A stretch of 46,293 bases of DNA from Chlamydiota bacterium (GTDB lineage: Bacteria > Chlamydiota > Chlamydiia > Chlamydiales > Rhabdochlamydiaceae). The DNA is taken from assembly GCA_003228815.1 (NCBI GenBank), contig QIGB01000063.1:1-46293 (forward strand). The letters run 5' to 3'. Numbering within the stretch: position 1 is the stretch's first letter; the number at the start of each line of letters is the position of its first letter. The translations under genes were made by a program, and so were the position numbers. Shown here piece by piece: positions 34,069 through 43,076 of the stretch. The notes beneath the pieces were generated by a model. That model had not been told where the DNA came from. It ran no database searches and saw nothing but the letters and a program-made list of their open reading frames with translations.

Positions 34069-35595
34069 ATGTCCGGGTCAGGTTTTTTTCAGGTCCCCGC
34101 TCCATCGCAAACATCACGGGCACCCCCAACCTTATATAGCCCATCATCACATCCGCTTTTTGATGATTCTCAAAGCAAATCCTGTTCTTGGCAAAGAATT
34201 GTCTTCCCAACTCTCTCCGCTGGGGTTTGCATTACTGCAGTTGCACTCAAGGTGTTAGACGTTCAGGGGATTGGATCAAATCTCGTGTGGGGAACACTCC
34301 TATCGTTTGGGGCAGGAGCTGCATTACAGAATGGGATTCAAACGGGATTAACACGTAGTGTGGCAAATCAGGAAAAAAGCTTTATTGGAGATTATATCAC
34401 TGCAATATTTCTCATCACTACACAGGTGTATGGCAATACCACTCCATCTCCTATCGCAAAAGAGATCGTTCTTTCCTCTCTAGTTGCTCTTGGAGGAGCT
34501 GCATCCGCCGCAATGGTGCATACCCTTCTCACGAGAAAGATGAATGAAGGACAAGAAGTTGATCCAATATTTGACATGGACGCACGCAAAAGCTATCTGA
34601 AAAGCCTGTTATTTCCCTCATTCCCTAGAAGAACTATTTGGGCACTCTTCGAAAGTCTTTTGGGATCTGGAGCTATTGTTGTTGGTGAAAAAGTAACGCA
34701 CCTTTCTCTTCTACGCGATTTTGGTGCGTTCCTTCTCGGGGATGGCGTCGGTCAGCTGAGTAGCGGACTTTGGCATCAGAGACTCCAAAAACTTGCTTCA
34801 AAATTTTCAAGTTTTAACGATTATGATTATGATTCTCTTTTAGACGATGACCCCCTCGAAGCACGCATTTATCAAACTGCTGCAAAAATTTTTCTCCCCA
34901 TAGCCCATTTCCTTCCTGGACCCTTAATCGTTGCAGCTGGCACTTTTGGCAAACATAAATATGAAGCAGCAGCAGGGGTGTTCTACGGTCTTGTTGGTCT
35001 ATCGACGGGGATCAAGAGGCATATGGAGAGGGTCAGATTTTTTTCTTCTCCATATTCAAAACTTGCTGAATTAAAATACATCAAGCAGCGAGACACTCGC
35101 TGGGAGAAAGGTTTTCGAATATTTAAGTGGAGCGTTGCCGGAGCAGTGGCTGTATATCTTGGCCTAGGAATAGCTGGATTTGATTTTCAAACAAGTATTT
35201 TTGATCAATTCTCTAAGATCAGCGCTGCTGATTTAGCAACATTTACGGCATTTTTATACGGAAGCTACGCCCTCTCAGAGGTAGCAAAAAGAGTATTTAA
35301 TAAAGAATTGAATAAATCCTTGCGCAATGAATTTTATTTCTATAACCAATATTCTTTAGGGCCTCCTATTGTAGCTCTCTATTTGCTTGAGAAAATGAAA
35401 ATTGGAGACATTGCCCTCCTAAAATATACAATTTTGGCCGACGTCCTATCAGCAGTAGCCTATGCATCTCTTGCAGCAGGAATTGCTCAAGAAGCAAGTG
35501 TTCGTGGAGAACATGCACATCCGCGCATCTTTTCTGCTCTTTCTGCGGCTCTTGTTGGGGAATTCATCATGAGAAAAATATTGGGAGAGGTCTAA
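34069..35595 (+). CDS. Cassette 2 gene A: polytopic membrane protein, paralogue of the first
   Basis: The 508-residue product aligns end to end with cassette 1 A, with long identical runs such as FGAGAALQNGIQTGL, NQEKSFIGDYITAI and SSLVALGGAASAAMVHTLL, and YSLGPPI near the C-terminus. Differences gather in the polar N-terminus and in loops (for example the acidic DYDYDSLLDDDP insert near residue 260). Membrane topology appears unchanged. It ends in the same TAATG overlap with gene B. The ribosome-binding site (ACAGGTAAAAAATG) is weaker than that of copy 1. Confidence 0.8.
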   Translation: MSGSGFFQVPAPSQTSRAPPTLYSPSSHPLFDDSQSKSCSWQRIVFPTLSAGVCITAVALKVLDVQGIGSNLVWGTLLSFGAGAALQNGIQTGLTRSVANQEKSFIGDYITAIFLITTQVYGNTTPSPIAKEIVLSSLVALGGAASAAMVHTLLTRKMNEGQEVDPIFDMDARKSYLKSLLFPSFPRRTIWALFESLLGSGAIVVGEKVTHLSLLRDFGAFLLGDGVGQLSSGLWHQRLQKLASKFSSFNDYDYDSLLDDDPLEARIYQTAAKIFLPIAHFLPGPLIVAAGTFGKHKYEAAAGVFYGLVGLSTGIKRHMERVRFFSSPYSKLAELKYIKQRDTRWEKGFRIFKWSVAGAVAVYLGLGIAGFDFQTSIFDQFSKISAADLATFTAFLYGSYALSEVAKRVFNKELNKSLRNEFYFYNQYSLGPPIVALYLLEKMKIGDIALLKYTILADVLSAVAYASLAAGIAQEASVRGEHAHPRIFSALSAALVGEFIMRKILGEV

Positions 35596-38500
35596 TGTCA
35601 GATGGATCAACAGCAATACTTGGTCAATATTCGATTTTGTCCCAACCTGGTCCTGGTGGAACTGACAATTTCGATGATAATAGATTAACTAGAATTGCTA
35701 GAGCGACAGGCAAAAGTGTAGATGAGGTTGCTTCGACACTTGCTCGATTTCTTCTTCAGAATTTTTCCATGGATCGGTCCTTTTTAAGCAAATCGACGCG
35801 ACTTGGCCATGCCTACAATGCTTTGAGGGAACGTTATCTAACCAGCATAAGCGATCTTCGAGAAGGACGAGATGTGGGGGCTTCGAGACCCATGCAAAAC
35901 GTGCTTGCAAGAACAAGGTATCTACAAAATAAAAAGCAGGTTGTACAACGAGTAATTCTCGAAGCAGTTCTCGCACATGACGAAATCCTTTCATTCCCAG
36001 ACCTCTACCAAGGCATTTCGAGAATTGCACCACAAAGTGAGATGGAACTACCACCGGATGTCAATGCGTATTATTTTTTTGAGCGCCTGAATCAGGAAAA
36101 AAATCCTATGGTTACTGCTCCTTTACCAAAACCATTAGCCTTACAAAGAATCCAAGCACAGAATGGATCGACAGGGCGTATCGGGGGACGACGTTCAAAT
36201 TCAGCAATCAGTTTATTCTCTTCAGCGCACGGAAAAACCATAGCTCCTGCTACTCCTCCAATTCCAAGGTCTTTAAAAAGAACACAATCAAGACAGGAAT
36301 TGCCATTGTTAGAGACAATGGGAGATGCGAACAAACGCTTATCACCTTCAACAAGGGCTAAATCAGAAATATCCTTGCCGCGGTTCCATCAATCTAGTAA
36401 TGGGCACCATAATAAAGAAGAAAAACTTGCTCGATTTTTTTACAAACATGTTGCGTTGTATTGGATTGAGGACGAAGGAGAAGTAAAAATCCTCACATGG
36501 AGAGATCTCGTAGAAGAGTGGATTCAACAAGAAAAGGCCAATCGAAGAAAGGCTTACAAAATGGTGCTGGGGCTTCGCTTTCACTGGTTGCGTCCCCTTC
36601 AATGTTCTACTTTTTTTGTTAAGGGGGGGAGCCCTTCTTTTCAACTGTTCGTTTATCACAAAACGATCGAACTTCTCGAAAAGCGGATTCAAGTGAAACT
36701 CGATGAAGATTTGCGACAAATGCTTTTGGGAAAAATGGAGGATGAAACTTTTCGGATGCATTTGATTTATTATTTAGGCCATATCGACTATCTCATTCAG
36801 AAAGGCCCAGAAAAAGAAGATCCTGCATATCAATGGCTCCTTGCAATTCGCAGGTTTTTGGTTTTGCGAAATCAGTTTGAGTATACGAGCACATATGGGC
36901 CAATTTTGTTCCGGTGGGTGTTTGATGCTCAGGATTTGCCAATAACCTTTGCAGAATGGGACAATGAATGCGATTGTTTGCCTTCCGTCTCTCACAAAAG
37001 GCAAATGGATTTCATTGTTCAAGGCATCATCCGCATTGGGGATTTCTTTTCAAAACAAGAAGAATTCAGGAAAAACGCTCTCCAATTTTTTGCTATACTT
37101 AATCAATGCAGCACAGATCTTGAAGGGAAAATCAAATTTTTTGGGGATCTTTCCCAATTAAAATACTGTCTCTTATCCGAAGAGGAGATTGGGATATTTT
37201 TAGGGAAAACCGAATTTAATCGAACACAGTACAAAACAAATGTCCGTGCTGTCACCAAGGTGCTTGACAAGGTCGGAGCTGAAGGGCAATCGAATCAATT
37301 CCTTCGTCTTTTTTGCTGTTCTGGTTGGGATAATGAGAAAGTCGAATTAGCTAGTGAAGCTGTCTTGCAAGTAGGTGCAGAAAATACCAAAGTTGAAGAG
37401 GTGCTTGCAATTTATCTGAACGTATTGAATGGAAGAATCGATCGAAATTTCCTTACTGCTGCCAATGCTTTTAACAAGATTTCAGTCAAAGGGGAAAAAG
37501 AAGTCTTTGCCGGCAGGCTTCCAAGTAAAGTTGATTGTGATGTGGGAAGAATGGAAGAAGCATTGGAAATAGCTCTTGAATACCAACAAATATACCATTT
37601 CACAGATGTGGAAAGTTTTCAGTTTTATCTTTGGCTTCTTTCACAGGAAAGAACCTCTTTAGAGGAAAAATGGAAAATATTACGAAAAGTAGAAGCATTT
37701 GTAGGCTGCAGAGTAGAAAAAGCACTCGTTTTAAGCCTTGCGCAAGCTCCAATCCGGTCTTCTGAGATTTTGGAGGCATTAAAAGAGCTCGAAGTTCTTC
37801 GTGGAGAATTGTTGACCGATCATGCTGGTCAACTAGAATTGCCTTCCGAATTCTGCTCAGCAATCCAAATCCAAATGGATAGAATTTTTTTCGCAGATCA
37901 GCTTGAAGAAGAGTATTTTCTTGTTCACCCAACAAGAGAAATTAGCAAATATATTTCATCAGGATTTTTGTTTTTTGATCTTGAGCCAAGCACAATCACA
38001 CGTATTTTAGCTGCTTATGACAAAGAGGTTCAAATGCCTTTTGGCCAGAGCAGCCCCACGAGAAGGGTGATTAGAGGAGGATGGCGGCTTGATAGTAAGC
38101 CTCCTGTTTTCGAATTGCATTTTGTCAATTCTGACACCAATACCCAGGAAAACTTAAGAATTCCTTTAATAATCGACCCTGGGAAAATCGAAGAACCTGT
38201 TAAATTTTTTCAATGGGTAAGTGAGATGGCTGAAGGCATGTGTTCTGATCTTCATCCCTCTTCTGAATATCATGTTCCAGAAGCGTTTGCTCAGTTTGAA
38301 AGCTCTGTGCGAGATTTTTTGCAGCTTCTGAAAACCCATCTTCGAATGAAAGTTGTGCTATTCGCAAAACCTTCTCCACTTTCTGAAACGAAGCCGGTGG
38401 ATAAGAGTCCTTCATTCTCGGGTGATACGTGTCCAAAAGAACTTGCATCTCAAATTCTCCAGGGAAAAGCACCTGATGTATTTCCATTAAAGTTTGATAA

Positions 38501-38747
38501 TGGTTCTCAGCAAGAAGATAGATACGTACATTGTAAAGTTTCAGAGGAAGATCCTTTTGGTTTTACACTATCCCTCTCTGTAAAAGATGGAAAAAAACTC
38601 CTTTTCCAGGTACGATACCACAGAGCATTGGTCAAGAAAGAAGAAGATTTCCAAGAACTTCTTCAACAACAGATTGGTGCATTGCAAGGCTTTTATTATG
38701 AATACAAACAAAGGACAGCTCCTTCTCCTTCCAAATCTCTTGAATAA
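35595..38747 (+). CDS. Cassette 2 gene B: large soluble protein, paralogue of the first
   Basis: The 1050-residue product aligns with cassette 1 B over nearly its whole length: RFFYKHVALY, TWRDLVEEW, YLGHIDYLIQKGPEKEDPAY, EGQSNQFLRLF, a GGWRLDSKPPVFELHFVN strand region and a KSLE end. By eye it is less conserved than the A pair. The Ser/Pro/Arg-rich linker (about residues 168-275) is longer and unrelated in sequence to that of B1. No signal peptide, membrane segment or enzyme motif. Its last 50 bases overlap the start of the methyltransferase gene in another frame. Confidence 0.8.
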   Translation: MSDGSTAILGQYSILSQPGPGGTDNFDDNRLTRIARATGKSVDEVASTLARFLLQNFSMDRSFLSKSTRLGHAYNALRERYLTSISDLREGRDVGASRPMQNVLARTRYLQNKKQVVQRVILEAVLAHDEILSFPDLYQGISRIAPQSEMELPPDVNAYYFFERLNQEKNPMVTAPLPKPLALQRIQAQNGSTGRIGGRRSNSAISLFSSAHGKTIAPATPPIPRSLKRTQSRQELPLLETMGDANKRLSPSTRAKSEISLPRFHQSSNGHHNKEEKLARFFYKHVALYWIEDEGEVKILTWRDLVEEWIQQEKANRRKAYKMVLGLRFHWLRPLQCSTFFVKGGSPSFQLFVYHKTIELLEKRIQVKLDEDLRQMLLGKMEDETFRMHLIYYLGHIDYLIQKGPEKEDPAYQWLLAIRRFLVLRNQFEYTSTYGPILFRWVFDAQDLPITFAEWDNECDCLPSVSHKRQMDFIVQGIIRIGDFFSKQEEFRKNALQFFAILNQCSTDLEGKIKFFGDLSQLKYCLLSEEEIGIFLGKTEFNRTQYKTNVRAVTKVLDKVGAEGQSNQFLRLFCCSGWDNEKVELASEAVLQVGAENTKVEEVLAIYLNVLNGRIDRNFLTAANAFNKISVKGEKEVFAGRLPSKVDCDVGRMEEALEIALEYQQIYHFTDVESFQFYLWLLSQERTSLEEKWKILRKVEAFVGCRVEKALVLSLAQAPIRSSEILEALKELEVLRGELLTDHAGQLELPSEFCSAIQIQMDRIFFADQLEEEYFLVHPTREISKYISSGFLFFDLEPSTITRILAAYDKEVQMPFGQSSPTRRVIRGGWRLDSKPPVFELHFVNSDTNTQENLRIPLIIDPGKIEEPVKFFQWVSEMAEGMCSDLHPSSEYHVPEAFAQFESSVRDFLQLLKTHLRMKVVLFAKPSPLSETKPVDKSPSFSGDTCPKELASQILQGKAPDVFPLKFDNGSQQEDRYVHCKVSEEDPFGFTLSLSVKDGKKLLFQVRYHRALVKKEEDFQELLQQQIGALQGFYYEYKQRTAPSPSKSLE

Positions 38748-39405
38748 AGAGGCGCATCACGAACTCTTTTTGCCGAAAAGTGTCGATCGTGCTGTTCTTT
38801 CATTGGATGGACTCATTGCAGAAAACGAAAAAGAAGGACGCGCCTATCTTAAGCGCTTTGGAGCCCCTTTTCGTGAAACGCCCATACATCTCCTCAATAA
38901 ACATTCTCAGGACATTGCAACACTTTTAAAACCAATGCAAGCAGGGGAGAAGTGGGGGCTGATCTCTGATGCGGGTCTTCCCATTCTTGCAGATCCAGGC
39001 TATCGACTTGTCCATCGTGCTCGAGAGCTCGGCATCCTCATCAAGACTTTTGTGGGACCCAGTTCTCTGATTTTTGCCCTGATGCTTTCAGGTCTTCCTG
39101 CTCAGCAATTTGCCTTCCATGGATATTTGCCCCGCAAACCCGAAGAGACCATCCAAATGCTCGAGACAAGATCTTTGCAAGAACAAAGCACGCACATTTT
39201 TATTGAAGTCCCTTATCGGAACCAAAAACTCCTTGAAACCCTTCTGCACACCCTCTCCAACAGCACTTTGCTCTGCATTGCGTGGGATCTCACCATGCCC
39301 ACCCAAGGAGTGGAAACCCATCTCATTTCCGAGTGGAACAAAAGAACCCTACCCAATCTCCATAAGCATCCAGCCGTCTTTCTCTTTAATGCGAGAACGG
39401 ACTAA
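38698..39405 (+). CDS. Tetrapyrrole-methylase/RsmI-like SAM-dependent methyltransferase (YraL-like)
   Basis: The 235-residue product starts MNTNKGQLLLLPNLLN. It contains the family's SAM-site motif SDAGLPILADPGYRLV, VGPSSLIFALMLSGLP, AFHGYLPRKPEE and IFIEVPYRN. RsmI methylates the 2'-O of C1402 in 16S rRNA, and this shorter branch is often annotated YraL. The start lies inside the end of cassette 2 B; a longer in-frame reading from 38587 lies wholly within B2 and is rejected. As I recall, in C. trachomatis this gene directly follows holA; here ten kilobases separate them. Confidence 0.85.
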   Translation: MNTNKGQLLLLPNLLNKEAHHELFLPKSVDRAVLSLDGLIAENEKEGRAYLKRFGAPFRETPIHLLNKHSQDIATLLKPMQAGEKWGLISDAGLPILADPGYRLVHRARELGILIKTFVGPSSLIFALMLSGLPAQQFAFHGYLPRKPEETIQMLETRSLQEQSTHIFIEVPYRNQKLLETLLHTLSNSTLLCIAWDLTMPTQGVETHLISEWNKRTLPNLHKHPAVFLFNARTD

Positions 39406-39476
39406 AACTTATCATTTTAATATGTTTTATCCGCCTTAGGCGCAAGCGCCTCAAAACCAAAGCGTTGTAAAAGGGC

Positions 39477-39821
39477 TTATTTTTTGAGGTTCCGCTCTTT
39501 TTGAAGGTGCAGGCGAACGAGAATGATGACCACAATGAGAGTGATGATACTGATGATGCTAAATAGACCAGAGGGAAAAAACTGGAAAGTATAGAGCCAG
39601 CGGTAGGAGAAAAAGGCATCGAGGAGGAGGATGAGGAGAATGGCAGAATAGCAGGGGAGAAGGCGATTTTTGAACATTCCTGCGGCTGCAATAATCAGGA
39701 GTGTGCCAAAAAGGATTCCCATAATGAGCGAGATAGCGCTGGCAGCTTGGGTATGCCCCATGATTCCGCCAATTAAAATAAGAATTCCATAGAAAAGTGT
39801 GATCCACGCAGCTGTTTTCAT
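39477..39821 (-). CDS. TMEM14-family small membrane protein
   Basis: The 114-residue product (MKTAAWITLF...) has four closely packed membrane segments with glycine-rich turns (LILIGGIMGHTQAAS, LIMGILFGTLLIIAAAGM), as in the TMEM14/UPF0136 family. It is an inner-membrane protein of unknown transport role. GAGAGGAATTGG precedes the ATG at 39821; the longer frame to 39878 is not needed. A small hairpin AGGCGC-AA-GCGCCT near 39435-39450 lies in the gap beyond its 3' end, between it and the convergent methyltransferase gene. Confidence 0.75.
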   Translation of the reverse strand: MKTAAWITLFYGILILIGGIMGHTQAASAISLIMGILFGTLLIIAAAGMFKNRLLPCYSAILLILLLDAFFSYRWLYTFQFFPSGLFSIISIITLIVVIILVRLHLQKERNLKK

Positions 39822-39866
39822 CCAATTCCTCTCAAAATTTTCGATTTTAAAAATACAAGGATAGAG

Positions 39867-39872
39867 TATAAT
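39867..39872 (+). promoter_or_regulatory. -10 box of tsaC
   Basis: A perfect TATAAT lies eight bases before the tsaC ATG. No good -35 box is seen. The transcript would begin at or next to the start codon. Confidence 0.35.
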
Positions 39873-39880
39873 TTTCAAGG

Positions 39881-40819
39881 ATGGAAACTCTTATTTTAAA
39901 TAAAAACACAATTTCTAAGGCAGCTCAGCTACTTCGGAAAGGGGAATTAGTTGCATTTCCCACAGAAACAGTTTATGGGCTAGGAGCTCCCATTTTTTCT
40001 CCGGAAACGATTCAAAAAATCTATAAAGTCAAAAAAAGGCCCCAAGATAACCCCCTGATTGCCCATATGGGCAGTATCGTTGATCATGAAAAGTTGACAA
40101 TTGATGTGCCTTCTCTATTTTTTCAACTAGCAGAAGCTTTTTTCCCCGGACCCTTGACCTTAGTGGTAAAGAAAAATCCTCAGGTTCCCGCAATTGTATC
40201 GGCAGGTCTGAGTACGATTGCCGTCCGAATGCCCAGTCATCCAATCGCAAGCGCCTTGATTTCTGAATTGGGGGAGCCGATTGTTGCCCCTTCGGCAAAT
40301 CTTTCGGGACGCCCAAGTAGCACAACAGCGCAACATGTACTGAGCGATTTTGAAGGGAAAATCGCAGCAGTTGTCGATGGGGGGTCATGTTTGCATGGGA
40401 TGGAATCAACAGTCATCGATCTAGTCTCATTTGATCGGCCGACTCTCTTACGTCCAGGAGCATTAAAAAAAGAGGCGATTGAAAGAGTTTTGGGACTCGA
40501 TGTGGGAACTTATACACGAGGTCCCAGGACTTCTCCTGGCATGAGATACCGCCACTATTCTCCCAATATTCCTGTCCATGTCTTCTTTGAAAAACAGCCT
40601 TTTGAATCCCATCTTTCACAAAAACAAAAATCCTTCGTTCTTTCTACGGAAGAACATGCATTTCCTCATCTTTTTCTCGAATCGACAACCCTTTATAGCA
40701 ACTTGCGTTTAGCTGAAGAAAACAGCTATGATGAAGTGGTCATTTATTGCCCCGACGGCGCAAATGAAGCGCTGCAAAATCGATTGGAGAAAATCACACA
40801 TGAAAGCAATCATCATTGA
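39881..40819 (+). CDS. tsaC: Threonylcarbamoyl-AMP synthase (Sua5/YwlC type)
   Basis: The 312-residue protein has the YrdC fold motifs: FPTETVYGLGAP, KVKKRPQDNPL, PGPLTLVVKKN, AVRMPSHPIA, APSANLSGRPSST, GMESTVIDL and LLRPGAL. The Sua5-specific linker SPGMRYRHYSPNIPV and a C-terminal Rossmann-like domain follow. It makes threonylcarbamoyl-AMP from threonine, bicarbonate and ATP for the tRNA t6A37 modification. It overlaps the next gene by 20 bases. Confidence 0.95.
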   Translation: METLILNKNTISKAAQLLRKGELVAFPTETVYGLGAPIFSPETIQKIYKVKKRPQDNPLIAHMGSIVDHEKLTIDVPSLFFQLAEAFFPGPLTLVVKKNPQVPAIVSAGLSTIAVRMPSHPIASALISELGEPIVAPSANLSGRPSSTTAQHVLSDFEGKIAAVVDGGSCLHGMESTVIDLVSFDRPTLLRPGALKKEAIERVLGLDVGTYTRGPRTSPGMRYRHYSPNIPVHVFFEKQPFESHLSQKQKSFVLSTEEHAFPHLFLESTTLYSNLRLAEENSYDEVVIYCPDGANEALQNRLEKITHESNHH

Positions 40820-41840
40820 TGAACCCGGAGGAGCAGACCTTTTCCAAGAAAGAGATTTGCCAATTCCAAAGCCTGGTAGGGGAGACGTGCGCGTCAAACT
40901 CAAAGCCAGTGGATTCAATCCTGTGGATTATAAAATTCGAAAAGGAATGTACGAAGGCGATTTTCCCCTAGTTCTCGGAGCAGATTTTAGTGGTGTGGTG
41001 GACGGTGCAGGGGATTTAGTGCGTGATTTCTCAGAAGGCGATGAAGTTTTTGGAATGGCTTTTGGTCCTTGTTCCAATGGAAGTTATGCTGAATATCTTT
41101 GTGTGCCTGCCCAATTTCTTGCGAAAAAGCCACCGGATCTTTCTTTCGAAAAAGCAGCAGGCGTTGCTATCACCTATTTGACAGCATTTCAGGCACTGGT
41201 GAGCAAAGGGGCCCTGCAAAAAGATCGCCCTCTTTTCCTCACGGGTGGAAGTGGGGGAGTAGGATCTGCAGCAATCGCTCTTGCAAAAGTTTATGGAGCA
41301 GGATCCATTTTTACAATGGCCGGAAGCGAAGAAAGCGCAAATTTTCTCATCAATCATTTTTCTATTCCCTCTGATCACATTTTGCGTTATCAGGGACTGT
41401 CTCTTAAAGACATGGCCCATCAACTCATCGAAATGAATAAAGGGGAGCGTTTTTATTTTGCCTTAGATTTTGTCGGAGGCAAAGCAAAAGAGCTTTGCTT
41501 AGAAGTGGTCGATTTTTTTGGCCATATTGCTACAGTCCTTCCTGAAAGCGATGATTTTCCCATTCCCGTGTGGGGACGATCCCCAGGTCCAATTTGGAGT
41601 AAGAGTCTTTCCCTGCATATAATTTTTGTTGGAGCGGCAGCAATTGCCGGAGATGCAAAATCTTGGACAGTCTATAAATCCCAACTGGGGCACTTCGCAC
41701 AGCTTTTCGAAAAAGAAGGTCTCATGCCACCTCAAGTTGAAAATCTGGGAGAATTGAATGTACAGACTGTGCAACAAGCCCACCAACGGCTTGAAGAAGA
41801 GCATACAAAGGGAAAACTCATCATGAAAATCTCCCAATGA
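40800..41840 (+). CDS. Zinc-free MDR/quinone-oxidoreductase family protein
   Basis: The 346-residue product starts MKAIIIDEPGGADLF and shows the MDR layout: a GroES-like N-terminal domain (VRVKLKASGFNPVDYKIRKG, LGADFSGVV), then a Rossmann domain with GGSGGVGSAAIALAKVYGA. It ends with EEHTKGKLIMKI. Structural zinc cysteines are absent, so it belongs to the quinone/enone reductase branch that uses NADPH. Its ATG lies within the end of tsaC (20-base overlap), giving a two-gene operon. Confidence 0.9.
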   Translation: MKAIIIDEPGGADLFQERDLPIPKPGRGDVRVKLKASGFNPVDYKIRKGMYEGDFPLVLGADFSGVVDGAGDLVRDFSEGDEVFGMAFGPCSNGSYAEYLCVPAQFLAKKPPDLSFEKAAGVAITYLTAFQALVSKGALQKDRPLFLTGGSGGVGSAAIALAKVYGAGSIFTMAGSEESANFLINHFSIPSDHILRYQGLSLKDMAHQLIEMNKGERFYFALDFVGGKAKELCLEVVDFFGHIATVLPESDDFPIPVWGRSPGPIWSKSLSLHIIFVGAAAIAGDAKSWTVYKSQLGHFAQLFEKEGLMPPQVENLGELNVQTVQQAHQRLEEEHTKGKLIMKISQ

Positions 41841-41850
41841 AATTCAAAAA

Positions 41851-42315
41851 TTAAAATCCGATACCGAAAGAGATTCCTGGCCATGCTCTTGAAACACCAC
41901 CTTCGGGTGTTTTAAAAGGAAGAATTCCATAGGCCTCTACGAATATATGAGCTTTTTGAGCCAGATACCATTCATAACCAATACTAGGCTCTAACGAACC
42001 AGTCACACCTTTAATGGACTCAGGTTCATTGAAAAGGCCGAGTCCAACACCAGCATAGAGCCCCTTTTTCGAAATAGGATAAAAGAGGTATTGGCTTTTT
42101 GCATGAAAAATAACAGGATGAAATGCATTTAGAGGTAAAACAGAAGTAGAAAAACCAACACCATGATGCTCATTTTTCATTCTCCATCCGACACCAGTCA
42201 AGGGCAAGCCTCCGATTGTTTGAATCCCTCCGTAAGGATATCTTGAGCTTTCCTCAGAATAAGCAAGTGTTGTAAATAAAAATATAAACAAAAGAAAAAA
42301 CGCTGATTTTTTCAT
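41851..42315 (-). CDS. Small secreted or outer-membrane beta-barrel-like protein
   Basis: The 154-residue product has a signal peptide (MKKSAFFLLFIFLFTTLAYS). About 130 residues of alternating hydrophobic and aromatic strands follow, rich in Gly (GLYAGVGLGLFNEPE), with a terminal phenylalanine (GISFGIGF), as in small eight-strand outer-membrane barrels. GAGGTGACA precedes the ATG at 42315; the in-frame GTG two codons upstream overlaps it. No specific family is recognised. The stop lies 10 bases from that of the convergent MDR gene. Confidence 0.7.
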   Translation of the reverse strand: MKKSAFFLLFIFLFTTLAYSEESSRYPYGGIQTIGGLPLTGVGWRMKNEHHGVGFSTSVLPLNAFHPVIFHAKSQYLFYPISKKGLYAGVGLGLFNEPESIKGVTGSLEPSIGYEWYLAQKAHIFVEAYGILPFKTPEGGVSRAWPGISFGIGF

Positions 42316-42465
42316 TGTCACCTCACAAAATAAGGAATAAATGTATCAAGAATCAATCAAAAAAAGCAACAAATTGAAGGCTTGTTGTTTCAGAGAATGC
42401 TTCTGAAGATTTCGCTTCAAGCAGAATTATTCCCTTCACATACGGCTATTATTCAAGCATTTTTG

Positions 42466-42489
42466 GCCGTATCTTTTCGAATACGGCCA
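42466..42489. repeat. Perfect GC-rich hairpin near the end of the phosphatase gene
   Basis: GGCCGTAT and ATACGGCC form an eight-base-pair stem with an eight-base loop, immediately beyond the histidine phosphatase stop. There is no T-tract on either strand right after the stem, so it may be a transcript-end hairpin. I see nothing else in the gap 42316-42492. Confidence 0.5.
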
Positions 42490-42492
42490 CTT

Positions 42493-43068
42493 TTAAGTCT
42501 TATTCCAAGTGATGAGGACGGGGGTTTCGTGTTCGTAACCGAGTATGGAAATCGAAGCAGTGGAAAGGAGAAAAAGCCTTCCTTCCGCTACATGAAGTTG
42601 GAGCCAACGGGCGGCAAGGGCACGCGAGAAATGCCCACTCGAAAATAAGGCTACATCACCGGGGATATCTCGAACGCGTGAAATGACTCTATTTGCTCTT
42701 GTGGCAATGTCCCCAAGCGATTCGCCATTGGGGGCGCCTTTGCTAAAAATGGTCCATTTGGGATCGGTCTCGTGGATTTCAGCGAGTGTTTTTCCCTCAT
42801 AATCACCGTAGTTCCATTCGAGGAGATCTTCATCGATGATGGCCTCCTTCGAAAAACCTGCGATTTCACAAGTTTCTCTGGCTCTTTCAAGTGGGCTGCA
42901 AAAGATCTTTTTGAATTTTTTGTCCTCGAGTTTTCCCTTCAGCCATTCGGCTTGTAAGCGGCCTTCATCGGTGAGGGGAATATCGGTAAGGCCAGTGTGT
43001 TTTTTGGCTATCGTCCATTCGGTTTCCCCGTGACGAACGAGATAGACCTTTTGATGAAAGCTTTTCAT
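42493..43068 (-). CDS. Histidine phosphatase / phosphoglycerate-mutase-like enzyme
   Basis: The 191-residue product has the RHG motif (VYLVRHGETEWT), the arginine-containing FCSPLERARETCEIAG, LLEWNYGDYEGKTLAEI, and the second catalytic histidine in FSSGHFSRALAARW. This is the branch-1 histidine phosphatase fold with a phospho-histidine intermediate. It is shorter than true dPGM (about 230-250), so a broad-specificity phosphatase (GpmB/CobC-like) is more likely. It follows the YdcF-like gene by 8 bases. Confidence 0.92.
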   Translation of the reverse strand: MKSFHQKVYLVRHGETEWTIAKKHTGLTDIPLTDEGRLQAEWLKGKLEDKKFKKIFCSPLERARETCEIAGFSKEAIIDEDLLEWNYGDYEGKTLAEIHETDPKWTIFSKGAPNGESLGDIATRANRVISRVRDIPGDVALFSSGHFSRALAARWLQLHVAEGRLFLLSTASISILGYEHETPVLITWNKT

Positions 43069-43076
43069 TGTACCCG

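Noticed and set aside
38587-38697. N-terminal extension of the YraL-like methyltransferase
   Set aside because: It lies wholly inside the B2 gene in another frame; family proteins begin close to the GQLLLLPN segment.
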